A program made the position numbers and the translations under genes. A stretch of DNA of 64,000 nt, from positions 19,221,232 to 19,285,231 of the forward strand of contig OW388300.1 of NCBI GenBank assembly GCA_936450465.1. Direction: 5' to 3'. Positions within the stretch are counted from its first letter, which is position 1. Each line of letters opens with the position of its first letter. The notes below the pieces were generated by a model. The model did no database searches, was not told where the DNA came from, and saw only the letters and a program-made list of their open reading frames with translations. Positions 45,130 through 56,508 of the stretch are shown here, piece by piece. Source of the DNA: Gibbula magus. Taxonomy: Eukaryota; Mollusca; Gastropoda; Trochida; Trochidae.

Positions 45130-45825
45130 GTAATTATTATAATGGTTACTACTATTACTACTAACTTTCCATCTATTACTATTCTTATCACTGGGTCATT
45201 CTTTAGAAATTTGCAACCTGCAAAATTAATCATAGCTGTACAACTTAGGAAAATATGTGTTAAGTGTCAACTAAGTGACAGCTCATTAACCAGTGCCCTT
45301 AAAAGTATATTCTTTATGATTTAATATAACATTTTGCAACAGACCCCAAGTAAATGCTCAAATTAACTCAGGGCATACTACATTAAAAACCAATTCCAAA
45401 TTTAAGATATTAATGATACGGAAAGACACTAGGTTAACAATCGTATCATGTCTTTGTTAAGAAAGAGCTTATGATAAGAGAATTAACTAACTTTTTCATT
45501 GTGAAATGTCTGGAAAGAGACCTTTATTAAGCATTTTTAAAATGGTGTATGCGACCCTTTTTAAAAAAATTATGATACTAGATTATTAGGAATTGTTCAT
45601 TAGGAATATTTTTTAAAATCAGTTCAAAAATACCAAATGAATCTTGAAAAACTCACAAATCGCTTTGTCACGCAGCTAGAGCAAGCGAAGTAATTTCTAG
45701 TTTTAATTTTTGAAGCCGCTGTGTTGCTGGATAAATTCGTCTTGCTGAAGAGTTGAATTTCTCAGACTAAACACTGTAATTATTGCGATGTGGGTTTATT
45801 TGCTTTATAACATGGTCATATTTGG

Positions 45826-46200
45826 GATAACACTTCCGTCAATAGTACACATTCTTGTACTTTTTCCGAGTCCCCTGCAACTTCCAAACGCAAGGCATAA
45901 CCCTTGCCAGTCTCCATTACTGGCTGATTTAAGCCTTGCGGTATTTCCCTCGCTTTGGTGTGCCTAGATAGTGAATCGCTGCACCAGAAATGCATAGCGG
46001 GCCTGGATTTCGAAGCACAGATTTGTTAAGGAAATACTGCAAGGCCTAAATCAGCCAGTAATGGAGACTGGCAAGAGTTATGCCTTGCATTGGAAAGTTG
46101 CGTCCCCTGTGCAGTAAGGCAACTATCGCCTCGACGAGGCCCCGGCGGTCGTGTGGTAAGTTGTTGGTACAGTCAGTGCTTGCGGTAGTTGCCTTACCTA
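45826..46200 (-). mobile_element. tRNA-derived SINE, type 2, interrupted
   Basis: The outer parts (45826-45877 and 46110-46200) match the SINE at 13612-13765, and the middle is the palindromic element at 45878-46101. Its B-box region has been disrupted. Confidence 0.6.
45878..46101. mobile_element. Palindromic MITE with 8-bp target duplication
   Basis: Arms of about 70 bases start caacttccaaacgcaaggc and end gccttgcattggaaagttg. An exact direct repeat gtcccctg flanks it at 45870-45877 and 46102-46109. A second copy runs from 63821 out of the window. A distant relative lies near 3600-3730. Confidence 0.8.
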
Positions 46201-48361
46201 TGAACAAACCTACTAAGTTAATTAACTTCTAATCTCGATAGAACGTTGCCTATCAGCGCCTGTCCTTGCTTAGTACAGCCGTCGGTAGATCACATTCTAT
46301 GAAGATTCATTTTGAACGCAGGAAATTGAAGCTAACAGTAAGTATACATCCATTTCACTATTAGTCAATGGTACACAGAAGTGTTTACTTTTTATTAAAT
46401 ATACGTTATTAAGATATAAATGCATTGAATCACATCAGGTGATTTTGGTTTCAAATATTTATTCAAGCGGAAATACTCGGGTAAACTTGCTGTGACAGCG
46501 AAGCTTTTGAAAAATAAACAGATGTAGAATTCGCACGAGCTGAGTGAAATTTTGCGAAAGTAGCTAGTGTGTTTGATCTTTGATATATTTTGCAAAGTTA
46601 TAAGATTTCGACACCAAGTACTCTTCTATTCTCGCGAGAACGAAGGCCCGGTAATCAGGATGTGGAATACTCCAGGTCAAATGAATGTCAAGATCATGTA
46701 TGGCTAACAAGTCGACAGCATTGGCGATGACTTGATATGTAGGTGTTGTAATATTTTTTTTACATCTGTAGTTTCACTCTGGGGTTAGAATCAACCGATT
46801 CACAAATGCTGCCAACATTGCTGAAATTAATTAACGATTTTAAAAGGTGAGTTTTCGCTGATTTTCGTGAGCGGCGATATTGGCTTGAAAGTTAGGAGGT
46901 AGCGATTAACATACTGTCTGGTCGCATACAATTTGAAATAATGATCAGATTGTGGCCATTTATAGCTCACTGTGTAAGGAAATCATTTAGCTTTCGTATC
47001 GTAGGCATTAACTGTGCCAACAAAATTTTGATGCGAAATTTGACTTTGAATGAGCATGGGTGGTTTACATCCCCTCCTTTTAATAGGCTCTATATCGGTA
47101 TATGTCTTTCAAACGATATTTCTAAGCGATACCCGCCCCTGTGGTAGTGACATTGTGAGACCCTGTATAAAACCCTGTCAAATCATGTCCACCTCAAGGT
47201 ACCCTGTAGCTGCATTAAAAACGTACGAATATATTATGTTAATTCTTCATGGAATTGCTTATGTTATCGCCGAGAGCTTTAGCTTATACCGGGTATTAGG
47301 AGATCTGATATGAAAACACCCATATCATACTATGTTTATCATAAACACCTAAAAGCAACCCAATTAAGTTAAACATTCATAAACTTAAATTCCGCAATTA
47401 ATTCATAACTTACTCAGAAAATGTTCTCATGTCACTTGGTTTGGGTTTTTTTTTACGGTATTTGGATTTCGCATTTTCTCTGTATGCATTTCGATTGCTT
47501 TAAAGTTTACCTCATTTTCAACACAACTGTTGATTAAATGATGGTGTCAAGCTCACAAATACGGTCTGCCCGCCATGTTGAACGTTTGTTTTGCAAAGCG
47601 TGACTACTCTAAATTCTTCGCAACTTTGATCTATTTGCCTTGTACATTACCACCTAGGGTTCAAGTCATTTGACGACGGGCTGATAGAGGTTATTATTAT
47701 AACATCGAGTCATCAAATGCAAATTGAAATTGGAAGGTATTTAAATATCCCAAAGTGTGGACGATTTTGTAAATATTGTTTAAACGTACAAAAGGTTCAG
47801 GGAATCTTCATGTTGCAGTGCCCATCATATCATGTTGAACGAACTAATCTTATTCACCCCTACTATTGGAAACAGCCGAGTCTAATATTGACATTAAAAT
47901 CCTCTCCAAAAAAAAGAATATTAGTCAGGACATGAAATTGTCAATTTCTGTAGAATGACCCTACTATCGATAAGATTCCAAACAACTACAACTTCTACTT
48001 TTACAGTCTACTCCTACATTGTACTTGTGCAATTATTGCTATTACTACTACTACTTCTGCCGTTGCTACCTCTACTACTACTGTTAACATATCAATTATT
48101 ACTATTGTCAACTATTACTATTACTATACTACTACTTCTACGTCTGCTTTTACTTTCCCTACCCCACATACAATTTATTATCTTTATTGTTATATACTAC
48201 CACTGTCATTCCAATTACTACACATACTACAACTACTATACTGATTTTTCTACTGCTGCTGCTATTACTTCCATTACTATGTTATTAACATTATGGTTGT
48301 ATACTACCACTAACATTTCATCTACTACTACAACTGTAACTGCTACAAATACTAAAACTAA

Positions 48362-48814
48362 TATACTACTACTTCAACTGATGCTGTTACTTCAACTACT
48401 AAGTTATTAACTACTACAACTAATTCTACTATTACCACTAACATCGCAACTACTACTATAATTACAAACTCTACTGAAGCTACTACCACTACGACCATCA
48501 CCACCACCACCACCACCACAACAACAACAACAACAACAATAGCCATCACCACCGCCACCACAACAACAACAACAGCCGTCACCACCACCACCACAACAAC
48601 AACAACAACAACAATAGCCATCACCACCGCCACCACAACAACAACAACAACAGCCATCACCACCACCATCACCATCACCACCGCCACCACAACAACAACA
48701 GCCGTCACCACCACCATCACCACCGCCACCACCACAACATCAACAACAATAGCCATCACCACCGCCACCACAACAACAACAACAGCCATCACCACCGCCA
48801 TCACCACCGCCATC

Positions 48815-48847
<33 letters not shown>

Positions 48848-48890
48848 CCTGCATCAACAACGGCAACAAGACCAATAACATCAGCAGAAG
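48362..48890 (+). pseudogene. Second Thr/Ala-rich mucin block of copy B
   Basis: In the frame set by the conserved donor (gcagaag, GTACGG at 48891) this reads Thr with Ala/Ile/Val spacers (TTIAITTATTTTTTAVTT). It is open for 529 nt, with TAA codons immediately upstream at 48353 and 48359. The donor end resembles those of copies A and C, so this is probably the true 3' end of the ancestral mucin exon, cut off from its 5' part. Confidence 0.55.
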
Positions 48891-49594
48891 GTACGGTCAT
48901 ATACATACAAAGTTATTGTCTTATATACCATAAATATATTACAAAATATCTAATGGTTGAATGTATGTCACTTTTCATATTCTCTCAGTATCTATAATAT
49001 GTTCCAAGTATTTGATACTTTTGCTATTTGCACATTAAAATACAAATTCAAACTGTATACATTCACAGAAGCTATTATCTGATTATAGTATATTTAATGT
49101 TATCAAAACAATTTAATCAGTTAATGAATTTTGATAATATGATATTTAATCAACTGATAAATTAACATAAATGAGAGCGAAAGCTTCAAACTTTATCGCA
49201 AATATATTTCTTTAAATATCATCTAATCATCGAAAAATATAATAAAGTGACTTTATAAGATTCAACATTTATAAAGTGCCTTGAAAATGTTGTCTTAGAT
49301 TATGTGTGTTCCTGAGTAGTGTAACAATTAATGATCTTTCAAATGATGCACTCAGGCAAAGATGGCAGTGAACGGTTTCTGCCTTTTTTAAAAATTCTGG
49401 ATATCTCCTAAGTCAAGTGTCAATTTTACTTGTCGCACTATGGCAAAAAGTGTGATATATAAGTTTTGTTATGAGTTAATTTAAGTGTAGGTGCATCATT
49501 AGACCAAAAACTTGGACCTCCATATGTCCTGCCCATATTCATGTTGCAGTCTGAACACTATACACTTACTTTGATGGTTTAACTTATGTTTTAG

Positions 49595-49700
49595 TGCACC
49601 AGTCAACCTAGTACTTGGACTTCCAGATGTACTAATGTAAGGACCAAGTCACCTTGAATGTTCTCAGGATTCTCCATTGCAGATCACAGAATATGTCAAG
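49595..49700 (+). pseudogene. Copy B exon 4 with a nonsense codon
   Basis: The exon has the same 106-nt length and phase as copy A exon 4, with acceptor tatgttttag and donor GTATGT. Recognisable codons include LGLPDV, then TAA at 49638-49640, then SQDSPLQITEYVK. The only disabling change in this exon is the nonsense codon. Confidence 0.8.
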
Positions 49701-49760
49701 GTATGTTAATAAAAGATGCAGATCCCCATGGGATCGTTCCGAACATCGCAAATCCATCCT

Positions 49761-50233
49761 TTAAAGGGGTTGTAGCTTCCCGTTCTTACTGAAAGTGTTC
49801 TCACAAAAGGTAAATACGTGTTACCAATGACTCAATAAAAATAGGTCTAAAACGAAAATACACGTTTTGGTTAAGCCATGCGAGTCCGTTTAGCGACCAT
49901 TTTTATGTGATCACATTAATATGGCCGCTTGAAGGTACTTTAAGTGATATGACTGATGTAGCAATCCCTTAACACTCAGAGAAGGGTTTTGAATATCGTA
50001 CAATGATGGACAGGTCAACTATCTTGGTGTCTGAAGTCTCAAAAAAGCATGAGACTTACAAATCTACCTCTCACACTGAAGAGTTTTATACGACGCATAC
50101 CAATAAGGATAACCTATTATATTGATATTGCTTAATGGCTCGTATCACAAGATGTTTTACCCGCAAACGTAAACAAATTTTGTTTAAACTAAATGACAAA
50201 AATATTCAAATAAATGTGTTACAGCGCCTTTAA
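49761..50233 (+). mobile_element. TTAA-flanked MITE, family C, full copy
   Basis: The ends aggggttgtagcttcc and gtgttacagcgcct are imperfect inverted repeats flanked by TTAA. It begins 60 bases after copy B exon 4. The interior includes ctctcacactgaagagtt, shared with 41826-42150. Confidence 0.75.
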
Positions 50234-50546
50234 AATTTACTATATTTCAACTCATCTTCAGTTATCTGTTAGTGAAATCGGGCCCAAAAATTGTATCTTA
50301 AAAATCAGTTTATTTGAAATGTATACATTTTGGATTTCTCTATTGTCACTGGATTCAGAAACCAAAGCGAAACAAAAATTCAATACAATCAGCTTGGATG
50401 TAAAATGTAGATACACGAATACCTGTTATTGACAAGTGCACGTCTGTGAATCTGTCCTTGATTTGATAGCCGATGGATTGGTTCCATAAAACCAGTTTTG
50501 ATTATCAATAGCTTACCTTATATGTGAGAAGAGCATACATAGAGGC

Positions 50547-53250
50547 ACAGTCAATCTTTATTCAATCTTTATTTCGTACTGAAGAGGCCTCAGGCCTATA
50601 GTACATTTGCATAAGTCATGTGAATATATACATAAATAAATAGTGTACATTAGTTCGCTATGGCATTTTTTCTACAAATCATAACTTTATTAATATACAT
50701 AGCAAGATTTTGTAACGTTCTTTGATTTGTACTGCTCATTAAACTAGAGAATTTAGTGATACTTGGATGGACATTGTAATATTGTTGAATATACTTACAA
50801 CGTAATGAGTTATATAGTGAACAGGTGAAAAGAAAGTGGTATTCATCTTAAATTTCGTTTAAATTACAAAGTGTACATATTCTGTCTTCTCTTTTAATAT
50901 TTCTATACCTGCCATTTTCAATAAATAAATCATGGGATGAACATCCAAAACTTGCTAATGATCGTCTGTACTTTGTATATCAACACATAATAAGTAAGCT
51001 TCTTTTAACAGATCCTCTTTAAATATTGCATAATAGAAACATTTTTTGACAGGGTAATTTTATCACACCATGTTTGAAAATACATATCTTTTAGCCTTGA
51101 ATAACTTATGAGATTCTACATATTGTGAATTCCAAGCATTCCCGAAGCCGATAGAGAACAGTAGGCTTCTGACACGGGATGCCCAATTTCTTTGACCATT
51201 ATTATCGTTCAACAGCATCATATTATCACATTTTTTCGGTATTCTATAAGAAGGCATAGCTAGAAGTCTTAACCAATATTTTACTGCATTTACGGTAGTG
51301 GAAATATAAAGTGGAAACCTCCCAATGCAAGTTCACCATAAACCATAACACTGGGTGTAGTTGATTTTACTCCTAGAAATTTCTTACATGCATATAAGTG
51401 AACTTTTTCAATTACCTCCGTATTTTGCAAACCCCATACTTCTGAGCCATACAATAATATTGGTTTTATTTTTTAGCATCAACGATTTTGAGAAAGATCT
51501 GGTGTGTGAGATCGCCTAAGATACGTGCCTGCCTCCAGATACCGATGAACACTTATTTTTAGCTTGAGTTGCTGTCTGATTGAAATGTTTGTGCCACGAG
51601 AAGTTTCTGCTAAAATATACACCCAAATATTTATTAAAAAATGACATTTGTATCCAGTAGTTCCTTTTTAAAATACCATTGTTCTGCTTTTGCTAGTGAC
51701 CCGCCATTTTTAAATACAATAATTTTCGATTTAGATCTGTTCACTTTTAGATTCCATTCATCCGAATACTTCTCTAATTCATTGATTTGTCTTTGTAAGC
51801 CAATAATAGTTAACGAAAATAAGACAATGTCATCCTCAAATAAGAGCAAGAACAACTCAATAATGTCTGGGTGTAGCTGTATACCATGGGCACAGTTTTT
51901 TCTAATTCGAATGGCTAATTCATTAATGAAAATGGTGAATAAAAACGGGCTCAAAACGCAACCCTGTCTAACTCCCAAATGGCTTTTGAAAATATCGGAT
52001 ATATCGTTGTTATTCCGAACACATACTTTGACATTCTCGTAAATGTTGCAAAATAATTTGCTCATTTTCATACTCGAACTGTGTGATTTTAATAAGTTCC
52101 ATAATTTGTTTCTTTCAACTGAGTCAAATGCTTTGGCAAAGTCAACAAAAAATATATAAAATTTACCCCCTTTAGCATTTAAATATCTCTCTATGAGAGT
52201 TTGTAAAGTGAAAATAGTATCGATTGTTGAATATCCCTCTCTAAATCCTGCTTGCTATTCGCTTATTTTATCCAGGGTATCTGCCCAGAAAACTAGTCTC
52301 TTGTTAATAATATAGGTGAATACCTTCCCGAGGATGCTTAAAAGAGTGATACCTCTGTACTTATTCATGTCTTGTATTACCTTGTTTATGTATCGGGACA
52401 ATACCTCCAAGAGACTATGATTCAGGAAATTTTCCATTTTCTAATATCACATTAAAAAGTAATTCTAAATAAGGTAGCAAAATATCTGTCGAGTTTTTTT
52501 TAAGAATTCCGGCAGTCTATTCCCGGAGCTTTATTACACTTCAGATGGCGACTACTATCGAGAATTTCTTCTATTCTAATAGGTTAATCTAAAATATCAT
52601 TAGCAAACTGTAATTCAGAGTCTGTTTGTAATGAAGCTTGACTGCCATGAACGTCTGTATCAAATAGAGTATCATTCCTAATATCTATAGAAGAGGCGAA
52701 TAGATCTTTGAAGTAATCATGCCAGTCACTGATATCAATCTCGTTTGAATTACTTGGTTGTCCAGACTTCTTAGTTCGGACCAGAATTGTTTAGAATTAT
52801 TAATGCTTTTCTCTAAGTCATGTTGTCTATCATTTGAATATTTCTGTTGCTTTCGTTTGCAAGTTTCACTATACTTGTTTCTAGCTATATGGTATTCACG
52901 AAGGTTCTCAATCGTTTTATTTTTCCTAAAGTGATTTTAATATCGACATCTTTCTTTTTTCAAACGATCGCATTCGGCATCAAACCATTTACATGTATTC
53001 CCCTTGCTCGCATCGTATTTATATTTTCCATTTTGTTTTTTCATACTTGAGGCAGCTAAACATAACGCATCTGTTAACAAACTTACACTCGTATCAATAT
53101 TAAACATGGCACAATCCATAGATTTGTGAGTAGTTCTTGAACAGAATCAGAAAAGAGATTATCTCTAAATGTTTGTAATTCATTGCTATCCCAAACAAAC
53201 CTAAATGATTTCGAGTCGAGGAGGTTAATGTTATGTATCCAACTTTGATC
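50547..53250 (-). mobile_element. Degraded non-LTR retrotransposon (LINE), minus strand
   Basis: Pieces of a reverse transcriptase appear in order along the minus strand: CKWFDAECDRLKKER near 53010, YRGITLLSILGKVFTYIINKRL at about 52300-52370, and HLGVRQGCVLSPFLF with LLFEDDIVLFS in the 145-codon frame 51634-52071. A C-terminal GQRNWASRVRSLLFSIGFG piece lies at 51063-51257. The catalytic motif normally (Y/F)ADD reads FEDD. Several stops and frame changes break it, so it is inactive. The 3' end, with a poly(A)-signal-like stretch, is near 50560. Jockey/CR1/L2-type is likely, but I cannot fix the clade. Confidence 0.8.
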
Positions 53251-53269
53251 GTATTAAATTACAAATATA

Positions 53270-53425
53270 ATAGCATTTTATACCTGAACAAGGGTGTGTA
53301 TGGATTATACGTCGCGCTTCGTAGGCGACACCGAAAGTAGGATTCCTTCAGGGTAATAATTGTGTAGCGCCTTGAGCATGCATTGAGGATGGATATGTTC
53401 GCATCATAAATATATTATTATTATT
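53270..53425 (+). mobile_element. SINE/LINE-type tail ending in (TTA)n
   Basis: The stretch gtagcgccttgagcatgcat, then gaggatggatatgttcgc and a ttattattatt run is a typical 3' tail of SINE families that use a LINE partner's tail. The head was not identified. Confidence 0.5.
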
Positions 53426-53534
53426 ATTTTGAGCTGAAATGGTAAGTGTTTTCAAACGTAGGCGATGTGTAAGGACATGTATTTGTTAACAGCAGTATAC
53501 ACTAACCATAATCACTAAGATCTGTTTTCCAAAG

Positions 53535-53666
53535 ATCCTGCTCAAGGAGGCAGATGCTAGAGATTTACACTCACCAACGCTCCTTGAACACCCAGGTGTG
53601 CAGGGAACAAGAAGCCAGTGGTCCTTAACTGTCTTTGACAATTTAACAACTTTAGTCGTTGAGTTG
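53535..53666 (+). pseudogene. Copy B exon 5, shortened
   Basis: Acceptor ttttccaaag, donor GTGAGT, 132 nt open in phase 0 against 186 in copy A. The end SLTVFDNLTTLVVEL matches copy A; the central YESYNTG segment is missing or altered. Confidence 0.75.
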
Positions 53667-54126
53667 GTGAGTATTATCAAGAATCTTCCAACTCTTCATC
53701 TTCCTGACTAACTTTTGTGCCAATGGTTTGATTACATCCATTCAGCATTGAGCCAGTGTAGGTTACAACACATTTGTTCTTACTTTCCGATATAATGTTA
53801 TGTTATATTGTAACACAACACGGGCGAGAATGTCGCAGATTACGTTTATTCTGACAACATCACAATCCAATTTAGTAGCCACAGACAGCTAGGAATGTTG
53901 AATTAAGTCAACAAAGGTTATGGTTCAGGGTGAAATCAGTTAGAATTTTTGTCAACAGTTATGCGATCAGCTTTTGACCAAAAATATCATTGTAAAATAT
54001 GCTTTCATAAAACCTTCATGTTAACAGAAACATAACTACACATGACGAAGCACGAAATGGAGAATTTACCGATGGTCCTGCCGATTGATGCCCAACAGAT
54101 TGAAACCTTATGTTAACCGTCGACAG

Positions 54127-54711
54127 CTAAAAGTACCAAGGCTGTAAACTAGTATAAAGTAGAATAAATAAATGAAGGACTGCAATACAACTGTATATTT
54201 GTGGCAGGGTGAGATCAAAGAGGGGGGGGGGGGGAGTTTTCGTGAGAGTTGGCATTACGATCAGCGTTGCTCTATTGATCCACAGAACACCAGAACACTG
54301 CAATGTAGATTTTATAAAATTCTCTTTTTCTGTTTCGAAGGCAACAATTTTGATTTTTGAAGGGTAATATTTGTATATTGAAAATACCTCGTTTGAGGCT
54401 TCCTTGTAAATTGGGAAACGGGGTGTAATTTTGATGATAATTGTTTGTTCTTTAATAAACAGTTGACATGTTTTACTGTAATATACATCTACTTGTGACA
54501 CTGAAATAAAAAGTTTATTCATCATGTTATTTATTTCACTGAAATGGGATCCGGCCTCCTCGGTTACCCATGGTTTTATATATGCTCCGTTACTCTCCAC
54601 TATATCACCCATGGAAACTCTGTCAGCGAAATCTGTACTCAAATTACCCGCCCTTGTCCGGCGTGAGACAATCAAACTGATACGCAGCTTGGACCTGCGA
54701 ACAAATGACAA
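54127..54711 (-). CDS. Unassigned open frame, 194 codons
   Basis: A 194-codon frame starts MSFVRRSKLRISLIVSRRT and ends LYTSLQPWYF. The first 60 residues look protein-like (FADRVSMGDIVESNGAYIKP) with balanced codons; the remainder crosses a poly-C run (PPPP) and AT-rich sequence. I recognise no domain and there is no second copy. It may be a first exon of a minus-strand gene running out of frame, a transposon remnant, or chance. Confidence 0.2.
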   Translation of the reverse strand: MSFVRRSKLRISLIVSRRTRAGNLSTDFADRVSMGDIVESNGAYIKPWVTEEAGSHFSEINNMMNKLFISVSQVDVYYSKTCQLFIKEQTIIIKITPRFPIYKEASNEVFSIYKYYPSKIKIVAFETEKENFIKSTLQCSGVLWINRATLIVMPTLTKTPPPPLFDLTLPQIYSCIAVLHLFILLYTSLQPWYF

Positions 54712-55330
54712 ATTATATCACTTCGTTGCAAAGCATGCGAGGTCCTTTTGTTAGCCATCCGTCACCGGTTATCTCCCTTGACAATTACCGCTCGGGTTCG
54801 TAACAACCGTGAAAGGCAAGCGACTATGACGTCATTCTTCACTTGTGACATTTCCGTCTTATCCTATTGAGTCGACAGAAAAGCATATTGACTCCAGCCC
54901 GAGACCGACCAAAAGCAATATTTACTTTAGTGACGTCAAATGATTGTTGCATGACGTCATGCTATTGTAACCAATAAGTAAGCCTTGCATGCAAAGATTT
55001 GAGGGAGCTAAGACCAAACGAACAAACGACGTTAATCTGAAACGTTTAGCTTCGAGCTTCCTATGCCAACTCGCTTCTGAGTGGAGGTTGTTTTAAGGTT
55101 TTAGGAATATTGTCCGTCATGCCCATATCGAATATTAACTTTGATCCTCTAGGTACCTATTTTCAAAAATATGCGCGGGTTGTACATTAGGGATATTGTA
55201 TGTGACGCCCGAATTTCATGGGGGTCAGTACCAAATGTACAAACTTTGATCTCGATCCTAGGTAGAAGATTCCTACCTTCAATGGTTCAAGTGAAGAACA
55301 TATAAAGGATATGTATGTACTGTTATTAGG

Positions 55331-56314
55331 TCTTCAGACATAGTCTGAAAGACCTATTGTCATTGTCGAGATTCTTGTTATTATTATTATTTGTACTTTT
55401 TTTGTGTAACAGATTCTGAACTAACGGCTATACCGATTTTTATGAAATTTACAGGGACGGTAGAATTCATCAAGATCTTGACTTGTGTTGTGGCAGGATT
55501 TTGATTTTTGTCATCACAAAAGGGCCAGTGGGAATTTATTTTCTAAATGCACTTAGACACTTGCAATTTGTTTAAAAACATGCGCAATGACAATGCGAGC
55601 AAAAAAGTAAACCATGCCGATTTCGCACGTGGTTTAGACGCCATTTTGAATTTTGTCACTTTTTTAAATTGTCCGACCCCATGTACCTTTGACAATCTTC
55701 TCCTCTGAAGATATTTGCACCACGAAGCTTAAACTTGTTCATGTATGCAGCTGAGGCATTGGTGAATACATGGTGTTGTTTTTCAAGAGCGTACTATTAA
55801 TACTTTTTGCACAATGACCTTTCAAAGTTAGGCGACTTGTTACATGGGACCTACTACAAGGGGACATTACTCCAACTTCCCGATCTCACAATTGCATGAA
55901 ATTTTCAGGGTTACTAGAATAATATAGTGTCTTTACAAATCGATTATATCATCGCTTGCGTACAGTCATTTCCGGTCACAATTAAGGCTGAAAAATGACA
56001 GAAAATCATGATTTCAAAGTTTTACATGGGGAAAATTTTCAACGTTGACATAGAGACTTGAATCTTTTTTTAGAAGATACATAATAACAATGCAAGGAAA
56101 AAAGTCAATCATGACCAACTCGTAGGTCTCGTGGTTTCCCGCCATTTTGATTTACATTGAAATTCCTGAACTTTCACACTTCTGTTGGCATGAGAGATTT
56201 ATGTAACATATGTAGAATTGACAGTACAGTATCAATGACATTCTTCAGTCAAACATGGAGGTGAAGGTCAAAGCGGAAGTATGAAGACCTAAGTACTGCC
56301 TCGGCAGTCCTAGT
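55331..56314. mobile_element. Helitron/Helentron-like non-autonomous element
   Basis: The left end carries tcttcagacatagtctgaaa, forming a small hairpin, then gacctattgtcattgtcgag and an (ATT)n tract. The right end has tgaagacctaa, a hairpin ctgcctcggcag and then tcctagt, resembling Helitron 3' ends (hairpin followed by CTAGT). The ttaggtcttca / tgaagacctaa pair is a short inverted repeat as in Helentrons. The interior is non-coding and shared with 33270-36000. Confidence 0.5.
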
Positions 56315-56370
56315 ATTTCACTTATTATTTGTACTTCTGACTTAAGCTAGCAGTCCAATATTATACAATT

Positions 56371-56508
56371 ATAGACTGGTGATAAGACCAATACCTGTCT
56401 TTATGGACCCGAGAAAACAATATTGACCAAGAACGAAGTCCGAGGCCAAAATTGTTTTCTCGGGTCCATAAAAACAGATATTGACCGAAATCACCAGTCC
56501 ATAATTGT
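56371..56508. repeat. Imperfect palindrome, about 55-bp arms
   Basis: The arms contain tggacccgagaaaacaat and attgttttctcgggtcca, with outer parts tagactggtgat / atcaccagtcca. Confidence 0.65.

Larger units (their letters stand above)
45130..48361 (+). other. Copy B segment between the two Thr-rich blocks
   Basis: It contains a SINE split by a palindromic element (45826-46200), a repeat shared with copy A intron 1 (46330-46620) and AT-rich sequence. From about 47980 it becomes an ACT/CTA-rich tract with frame breaks (47980-48360), a likely decayed extension of the second Thr block. No independent gene is seen. Confidence 0.5.
39335..53666 (+). pseudogene. PAN/apple - mucin-like - FBXL4-like protein gene, copy B (C-terminal domain decayed)
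   Basis: Exon 1 (39335-39644) and the mucin exon (from 43426) are intact. The mucin frame stays open to 45164, with an in-phase possible donor at 45130. A second Thr/Ala-rich block lies at about 48362-48890 and ends in donor gaagGTACGG, but upstream stops in its frame block entry. A weak relic of exon 3 is at about 48989-49034 without a donor. Exon 4 (49595-49700) keeps length and splice sites but has TAA at 49638-49640. Exon 5 (53535-53666) is open but 54 nt shorter. Exon 6 was not found. Either this is a pseudogene or it makes a secreted PAN-mucin protein without the C-terminal domain. A degraded LINE sits in the intron between exons 4 and 5. Confidence 0.7.

Noticed and set aside
51634..52071. 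Functional reverse transcriptase gene
   Set aside because: The catalytic motif is FEDD instead of (Y/F)ADD, and frames are broken before and after; only a dead LINE remains.
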